Source: Eggerthella sp. CAG:209 (lineage in GTDB: Bacteria > Actinomycetota > Coriobacteriia > Coriobacteriales > Eggerthellaceae). Taken from it: a DNA stretch of 11,216 nucleotides. The notes beneath the pieces are model-generated. The model was not told the DNA's origin and did no database searches. It worked only from the letters and a program-made list of their open reading frames with translations. The stretch is taken from assembly GCA_000436075.1 (NCBI GenBank), contig FR884595.1, forward strand, positions 1-11,216. The letters run 5' to 3'. The position numbers and the translations under genes were made by a program. Position 1 is the stretch's first letter, and each line of letters begins with the position of its first letter. Below are positions 6,821 to 11,216 of this stretch, piece after piece.

Positions 6821-6950
6821 TTGCACCCGCATCAACAATGGCCTACAGCTTCTTGACGCCTCGCACAATCAGGCACAATCGATCAAATCAAAGCTTTCGT
6901 AAACCAGAATCTGCTTCAGGCCAATGTTGAACTTTACTTACAGACATAAA

Positions 6951-6974
6951 GAAAGCCCGCCGAAGCGGGCTTTC
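6951..6974 (-). terminator. Rho-independent terminator of glmM
   Basis: GAAAGCCCGC and GCGGGCTTTC form a perfect 10-bp stem with, on the minus strand, a UUCG tetraloop and a following TTTATG stretch that makes a short U-run. It starts 29 bases after the glmM stop. On the plus strand the stem ends in TTTCGAATG, which is a much poorer terminator. It separates the core gene from the accessory block. Confidence 0.88.
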
Positions 6975-7003
6975 GAATGAGTTTGAATCAGAAGCAGGCG
7001 CCA

Positions 7004-8350
7004 TTACTCAGCGCGCAAAGGCTCGAGCGCCTTCAGCATGAACTCGCTTGCTTCGGCGCACAGCTCGTCCGTGGGCGCTTCGGCCAACACGCGAATAAGA
7101 GGTTCGGTGCCGCTGGCTCGCAGAAGCACGCGGCCGCGATCGCCCAGGAACTCTTCTGCCGCCTTAACCGATTCAAGCACAGCGGCATCAGTCATGGCTG
7201 CGTCTTTGTCGGCGACACGCACATTGGTCAGCAACTGAGGATACAGCTTCACCGGAGCGCACAGCTGCGAGAGGGTTTCGCGCTCGGCGCGGATGGCCTC
7301 CATCAGCCGCAAAGAGGTAAGAATGCCATCTCCAGTGCTTGCGATATCGCCGAAAATAACATGACCCGACTGCTCGCCGCCCAAGCTGTAGCCATTGGCA
7401 TGCATGCAGGCAAATACGTTTTTGTCGCCCACTGCGGTGGTTTCGTAATTCAAGTTCGCCTGTTCAAAGGCTTTCAGCACGCCGAAGTTGCTCATAACCG
7501 TGGGGACAACCGTACCGCCCGACAAGCGACCATGCTTGTTCAGGTACACACCGCACACATACAGGATAAGGTCTCCGTCTACCACATGGCCGCGCTCGTC
7601 CACCGCGAGGCAGCGGTCCGCATCGCCATCGTAGGCAAAGCCCACATCAAGGCCCTGCTCCACAACAAGGCGCTGCAAACGGTCGATATGCGTGGAACCG
7701 CAATCAACGTTGATATTGAAGCCATCGGGGGCATTGCTGATAACGCGAACATCGGCACCCAAGGCATCAAAAACAGGCTTTGCAACCGAAGAGGCGGCTC
7801 CATTGGCACAATCAAGACCAACCTTTACGCCCTGCAAAGAGAAATTCGCGCTGGCAATAAGGTGAGCGATGTAGCGATTACGGCCCTGCATATAATCAAC
7901 CGTTGCGCCAATTGCGTCACCAGACACCATAGGAACCTCTTCGGCATATTCGCCGTCAATGTACTGCTCGATAAGCTGAAGCAGAGGCTCTTCCATCTTG
8001 AAGCCCTGGGAATTAACCAGCTTGATGCCATTATCCGTATAAGGATTATGGCTAGCGGTAATCATCACTCCGCAATCGAATGCGCCGTCGGTGGTTTCAT
8101 GCGAAAGGCCCGGCGTGGGAATAACGTGCAGCATATAAGCGTCTGCGCCTGAGGCAACAAGACCAGAGACCATGCCGCTTTCCAACATGTAGCTGGAACG
8201 ACGAGTATCTTTGCCCACAACGATACGAGCCTTGCGGCCCTGGCGTGCGCCATAGTACCAACCAATAAAACGGCCGATTTTGTATGCATGCTCAACGGTA
8301 AGGTCAGTGCCGGCAACGCCGCGGAAGCCGTCTGTGCCAAAGTATTTCAT
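7004..8350 (-). CDS. glmM: Phosphoglucosamine mutase GlmM
   Basis: GlmM converts glucosamine-6-phosphate to glucosamine-1-phosphate in the cytoplasm, the step before UDP-GlcNAc and so before peptidoglycan. The 448 aa match the usual length. It starts MKYFGTDGFRGVAG, which holds the GlmM-type N-terminal substrate-binding signature. The catalytic phosphoserine is S100 in TASHNPY, the Mg-binding loop is DGDADR (241-246), the sugar-binding loop is GGEQSGH (324-330), and the phosphate-binding loop is RASGTEPLIR (411-420). AGGAG lies six bases before the ATG. No cdaA, ybbR or glmS, its frequent neighbours, is in view; it seems to be a single-gene unit with its own terminator. All four signature loops are intact. 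Confidence 0.97.
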   Translation of the reverse strand: MKYFGTDGFRGVAGTDLTVEHAYKIGRFIGWYYGARQGRKARIVVGKDTRRSSYMLESGMVSGLVASGADAYMLHVIPTPGLSHETTDGAFDCGVMITASHNPYTDNGIKLVNSQGFKMEEPLLQLIEQYIDGEYAEEVPMVSGDAIGATVDYMQGRNRYIAHLIASANFSLQGVKVGLDCANGAASSVAKPVFDALGADVRVISNAPDGFNINVDCGSTHIDRLQRLVVEQGLDVGFAYDGDADRCLAVDERGHVVDGDLILYVCGVYLNKHGRLSGGTVVPTVMSNFGVLKAFEQANLNYETTAVGDKNVFACMHANGYSLGGEQSGHVIFGDIASTGDGILTSLRLMEAIRAERETLSQLCAPVKLYPQLLTNVRVADKDAAMTDAAVLESVKAAEEFLGDRGRVLLRASGTEPLIRVLAEAPTDELCAEASEFMLKALEPLRAE

Positions 8351-8721
8351 TTCATTCTCCTGTTCACCAGTGAGCGTTGTTTATAGCGTTTGCAGCCGCG
8401 TCCAATAGCGGCATAACCTGTTCATTATCCTTCACTTAGCCCTATTCTGCACGTGCGGGAATTATCGAATATGAAAACGCCAGGTTATCTGCATTTAGCT
8501 GTTTGGGTTTGCCGCCTCCTACCACCTCAAGCCCTTGCGCGCTTCAAGAGACTCATCTGCAAGGCATTCATTGGAGGAGGGGTATCGCAAAGCCCTACCG
8601 CATCGAACCATCCCTCACGATGCACCAGATCATTTCACGCCATGTATTACAACAAGGCGCAACTTCTTTTTCGGCTTCATTGATTCAACTGGTCAAATAT
8701 CCATATTTGTGGTGTTTTCGC

Positions 8722-8734
8722 TCAATTAAATTGA
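8722..8734. promoter_or_regulatory. 13-bp perfect palindrome, operator candidate
   Basis: TCAATT-A-AATTGA is perfectly symmetrical. It lies about 200 bp before the acyl-CoA dehydrogenase start and ten bases before the CCTGAT direct repeats. It could be a binding site for a dimeric regulator; the AT-rich content makes chance possible. Confidence 0.3.
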
Positions 8735-8743
8735 TGCGTTTAA

Positions 8744-8779
8744 CCTGATCAAACACGTAGGGACACCTGATATAACACG
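8744..8779 (+). repeat. 14-bp direct repeat with 22-bp period
   Basis: CCTGATCAAACACG (8744-8757) and CCTGATATAACACG (8766-8779) agree at 12 of 14 positions and begin 22 bp apart, about two helix turns. The second copy abuts GAATTATCGAAT (8779-8790), a 12-mer that also occurs at 8459-8470. This layout is typical of tandem activator or repressor sites upstream of a regulated gene, here the acyl-CoA dehydrogenase. Confidence 0.4.
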
Positions 8780-8934
8780 AATTATCGAATTGGTGCAATT
8801 CTTATACAAAACAGGAATACTTAGGTGCATAGAGAAAAACGCGTTCAAATGCTAGGATAGCCATTGAGCTGCTGATTCGATTCTTGTCTGAATCTCGGTT
8901 CCATTCAACACAGGAATAAGGAGAGGAACACATT

Positions 8935-10098
8935 ATGGATTTCAAGCTTACCGACGAGCAGGAGCTGCTCATTGAGAGCGCACACGAATATGCTACTCGC
9001 TACTTCACCGATGAAGCAGTAAAGCAGGCATATGAAGTAGATCACCACATCAGCATCGAGGCTGCCATGGCTTACCGCGAGGCAGGCTTCATGCTTCTGG
9101 GCCTCCCCGAAGAAGTTGGCGGTGTTCCGGTAGACAAACTTACCGAGGTTCTCCTGGTAGAGAAGCTTCATGAGTACACTGGCGTAACCCTCCCCTTCGT
9201 TACCGACTTCAACACCATCACCGACGTAATTGACTTCGGCACCAAAGAGCAGCAGGAAATGATCATGGACGCTATCGAGAACGTCGAGAGCACCTGCATC
9301 GCTTGCTCCGCTATTTCTGAGCCTGCAGCTGGCTCCGATAACAACGCCATGACCTGCGTTACCAAGAAGCAGCCCGACGGCACCTATCTGCTGAACGGCC
9401 AGAAGACCTGGGTTACCCTGGGTGGCCTCTCCATCTACACTATGGTTGTAGCAAAGGACGAAGATCCTTCCTACGAGAACGACAAGTACTCTCTGTGGCT
9501 CGTTCCCAACGACACCCCCGGCTTCACCATCGGCCATCTCGACAAGGTTGGCCAGCAGGCTATTCCGTTCGTTGACCAGTTCTTCGACAACGTAGTTCTC
9601 ACCGAGGACATGCGTCTGGGCGAGCCCGGCATGGGCTGGAAGCTTCTCATGAAGAAGCTTGAGTTCGAGCGCTGCCTGGTTGTTGCATCCTCCCTTGGCC
9701 TTGCTCAGGCTGCCCTGAACGATGCAGGCGCCTATGCATCTGAGCGCATCTGCTTCAACAAGCCCATCGCTCACCAGACCCAGATCCAGCTGCACCTGTG
9801 CGAGATGGAAAACATCATCCAGAACGTACGCACCCGCCTGTATCAGGTTGTTACCATGATCGACAACGGCGAATCCACTCGCCTCGAGTCCGCACTGCTC
9901 AAGGGCTATGCTTGCCGCGAGCTCACCCGCGTTGCCGACCTCGCAATGGCAATCTACGCAGCTATCGGCTACACCAAGGAAATCCGCGTTGGCCGCATCT
10001 GGGCAGACCTCCGCGGTAACGAAATGGGTGGCGGCACCACTGAAATCATGGACTACATCGCCGGTCGTCAGCTGGTTAAGAAGTACAAGGCAAAGTAG
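8935..10098 (+). CDS. Acyl-CoA dehydrogenase, CaiA-like
   Basis: The 387-aa FAD-dependent flavoenzyme has the full acyl-CoA dehydrogenase layout: an N-terminal helical domain starting MDFKLTDEQELL, a flavin/acyl-binding ISEPAAGSD (127-135) and NGQKTWVT (154-161), and a C-terminal helical domain ending DLRGNEMGGGTTEIM. The start and overall pattern are closest, from memory, to crotonobetainyl-CoA reductase CaiA. The short-chain enzymes' catalytic Glu just before GT is Gly here, as in CaiA; E245 in LEFER matches the position used in isovaleryl-CoA dehydrogenase. AAGGAGAGGA precedes the ATG. Codons strongly favour C-ending forms, pointing to high expression. No Etf, CoA-transferase or hydratase gene lies beside it, so the substrate (short-chain or carnitine-type acyl-CoA, oxidised or reduced) is open. 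It is monocistronic, with a terminator. Confidence 0.92.
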   Translation: MDFKLTDEQELLIESAHEYATRYFTDEAVKQAYEVDHHISIEAAMAYREAGFMLLGLPEEVGGVPVDKLTEVLLVEKLHEYTGVTLPFVTDFNTITDVIDFGTKEQQEMIMDAIENVESTCIACSAISEPAAGSDNNAMTCVTKKQPDGTYLLNGQKTWVTLGGLSIYTMVVAKDEDPSYENDKYSLWLVPNDTPGFTIGHLDKVGQQAIPFVDQFFDNVVLTEDMRLGEPGMGWKLLMKKLEFERCLVVASSLGLAQAALNDAGAYASERICFNKPIAHQTQIQLHLCEMENIIQNVRTRLYQVVTMIDNGESTRLESALLKGYACRELTRVADLAMAIYAAIGYTKEIRVGRIWADLRGNEMGGGTTEIMDYIAGRQLVKKYKAK

Positions 10099-10126
10099 TC
10101 CGCCTCTTCACCTGCACTCTTTTCGC

Positions 10127-10153
10127 AAAGCGACCCCTATTTGGGGTCGCTTT
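10127..10153 (+). terminator. Rho-independent terminator after the acyl-CoA dehydrogenase gene
   Basis: AAAGCGACCCC and GGGGTCGCTTT form an 11-bp perfect stem with a TATTT loop, followed by further T residues (the T-run is seven bases from 10151). It begins 29 bases after the stop codon. Confidence 0.93.
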
Positions 10154-10237
10154 TTTTGCGCTTATGCACCGTTTACCTAGTTTCTTTTCCGCTTAGTTAA
10201 ATAGGATTACTCTCGAAACAATTCTGTAACGGATCGG

Positions 10238-10243
10238 TATACT
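10238..10243 (+). promoter_or_regulatory. Probable -10 box of sstT
   Basis: TATACT lies 76 bases before the sstT start codon. A weak -35, GAAACA (10215-10220), is 17 bases upstream. It follows the strong terminator of the previous gene, so sstT needs its own promoter. The -35 match is only partial. Confidence 0.4.
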
Positions 10244-10319
10244 AAAAAATTGCGGTCTAGAGCGTCTGCACGCTCGAAGCTGCGTCCTATCCCCAATCCT
10301 CCCATTCAAGGAGACATCT

Positions 10320-11216
10320 ATGAAAAAAATTGCAGAAGCATGGTCGAGCCTGAGCCTTATCAAGCGCATTATCATCGGCCTTGTTATCGGCGCTTTGCTT
10401 GGCGCCTTTGGCCCTAAAGATCTCGCCGTTGTCGAAATGCTTGGCACCTTGTTCGTTAGCGCCCTGAAGGCTGTCGCACCGTTCTTGGTATTCTTCTTGG
10501 TTATCAATGCTTTGTGCCACACAAAGCTTCCTAAATCCATGAAGACCATCGTGGTGCTGTACGTGGTTAGCACCCTTGCTGCCGCCTTCACCGCAGTGGC
10601 AATCAGCTTTGCATTCCCCGTTGAGCTCACCCTTTCGGGCGTTGAGGCCGCAGACAAGGCAGCACCTACCGAAATTGCCGAAGTGCTTACCACGCTCATT
10701 GGCAACATGGTAGTTAACCCTGTTGATGCGCTGCTCAATGCAAACTATATCGGCATCCTGGTTTGGGCAGTTCTTCTGGGTATCGCAATGCGCTACACCA
10801 CCGAGCCCACCAAAGACTTCTTTGCGAATATGTCGCACGTTATCTCTATCGTTGTTCGCTGGATTATCACGTGCGCTCCGTTCGGCATCATGGGTCTTAT
10901 CTACACCTCTGTTTCTCAAAACGGCCCCGAGATCTTCATCGAATACGGCCAGCTGCTCCTTGTTCTTCTGGGCGCCATGTTCTTCATCTGCCTCGTTGTG
11001 AACCCGCTGCTGGTGTTCATCAACATTCGCAAGAATCCCTACCCCATCGTATTCCGCTGCATCAAAGACTCCGGCATGTACGCCTTCTTTACTCGCAGCT
11101 CTGCCGCTAACATCCCCGTAAACATGGAGCTGTGTAAGCGTCTTGGTATTCGCAAGGACACTTACTCTGTTTCCATCCCGCTGGGTGCCACCATCAACAT
11201 GGCTGGCGCTGCCATT
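10320..11216 (+). CDS. sstT: Serine/threonine:sodium symporter SstT (3' end outside window)
   Basis: SstT is an inner-membrane sodium-coupled importer of L-serine and L-threonine in the dicarboxylate/amino acid:cation symporter family. The visible 299 residues follow the known SstT closely: IIIGLVIGALLGAFG (17-31), LGTLFVSALKAVAPFLV (41-57), NPVDALLNANYIGILVWA (133-150), VVNPLLVF (226-233), then YAFFTRSSAANIPVNMELC (254-272) and SIPLGATINMAGAAI (285-299). TRSSAAN is the serine-rich reentrant-loop motif of the family and NMAGA the start of the next conserved motif. Hydrophobic segments alternate along the whole piece. The ATG at 10320-10322 has AAGGAG seven bases upstream. The remaining quarter or so lies beyond the window; what is seen is intact. 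It stands after a terminator, as the first gene of its unit. Confidence 0.95.
   Translation, partial: MKKIAEAWSSLSLIKRIIIGLVIGALLGAFGPKDLAVVEMLGTLFVSALKAVAPFLVFFLVINALCHTKLPKSMKTIVVLYVVSTLAAAFTAVAISFAFPVELTLSGVEAADKAAPTEIAEVLTTLIGNMVVNPVDALLNANYIGILVWAVLLGIAMRYTTEPTKDFFANMSHVISIVVRWIITCAPFGIMGLIYTSVSQNGPEIFIEYGQLLLVLLGAMFFICLVVNPLLVFINIRKNPYPIVFRCIKDSGMYAFFTRSSAANIPVNMELCKRLGIRKDTYSVSIPLGATINMAGAAI

Larger units (their letters stand above)
8351..8934. other. Divergent intergenic region between glmM and the acyl-CoA dehydrogenase gene
   Basis: This 584-bp spacer must hold promoters for both divergent genes. ORFs of 64-81 codons on the plus strand (8453-8748) lack ribosome binding sites and sensible composition. 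The right half holds a 13-bp palindrome, a tandem direct repeat and a repeated 12-mer (see separate entries), suggesting regulation of the dehydrogenase gene. No riboswitch or tRNA fold was recognised. No convincing -35/-10 pair could be fixed for either gene. Confidence 0.5.

Noticed and set aside
6977..8152. Plus-strand ORF of 391 codons opposite glmM
   Set aside because: It is fully antisense to an unmistakable glmM, is rich in His/Gln/Ala as expected for a shadow, and lacks a ribosome binding site.
8453..8748. Three overlapping plus-strand ORFs of 64-81 codons in the glmM/dehydrogenase spacer
   Set aside because: No ribosome binding sites, three frames equally open, no protein-like pattern.
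8905..9795. Minus-strand ORF of 296 codons opposite the acyl-CoA dehydrogenase
   Set aside because: It lies opposite a strongly codon-biased gene, which leaves long open antisense frames; no family pattern is visible.
10193..10919. Two minus-strand ORFs opposite sstT (210 and 181 codons)
   Set aside because: Both overlap the clear SstT frame and show only shadow composition.
1..11216. CRISPR array, tRNA or rRNA genes, insertion-sequence ends
   Set aside because: No regularly spaced long repeats with unique spacers, no cloverleaf or rRNA stretches and no transposase reading frames were seen.

Overview
The window looks like a moderately GC-rich bacterial chromosome. The style of its core genes (a GlmM, a CaiA-like acyl-CoA dehydrogenase and an SstT transporter, each with AGGAG-type ribosome binding sites) fits an anaerobic actinobacterium of the Coriobacteriia/Eggerthellaceae type. 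That placement is an impression from protein style and cannot be confirmed without a search.

Left part (1 to about 6820) is accessory and partly decayed. On the plus strand there are two adjacent calcineurin-like metallophosphoesterases. The first is cut by the window edge and the second is broken by one extra base in a run of six G. They are followed by the start of what may be a truncated third ORF. On the minus strand lies a three-ORF cluster: a winged-helix/Toprim protein resembling the DUF2220 (JetD C-terminal) family, a second piece of the same protein coupled through a TAATGATG overlap, and a small basic protein. Next on the minus strand is a phospholipase D-like gene fused to an ATPase-like region. 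It is frameshifted near 3987 and shows a Walker-B-like segment but no visible Walker A. The last accessory gene is an intact AAA ATPase of the AAA_14/DUF4143 type, preceded by four 23-bp phased repeats that overlap its likely promoter. Open-frame fragments in the spacers (2781-2936, 5222-5368) look like remains of further genes.

Right part (6951 to 11216) is ordinary, intact chromosome. It holds glmM (phosphoglucosamine mutase, minus strand) with a strong UUCG-loop terminator. A 584-bp divergent spacer rich in small repeats follows, then a well-expressed-looking acyl-CoA dehydrogenase with its own terminator. The start of sstT (sodium-coupled serine/threonine uptake) runs off the window. These three genes are separate transcription units and serve cell-wall precursor synthesis, acyl-CoA oxidation/reduction and amino-acid uptake.

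No complete new system can be demonstrated. The most interesting items are the 23-bp phased operator-like array before the DUF4143 ATPase, the split Toprim (JetD-like) gene without any JetABC partner in view, the broken PLD-ATPase gene, and the G6-tract frameshift in the phosphoesterase.
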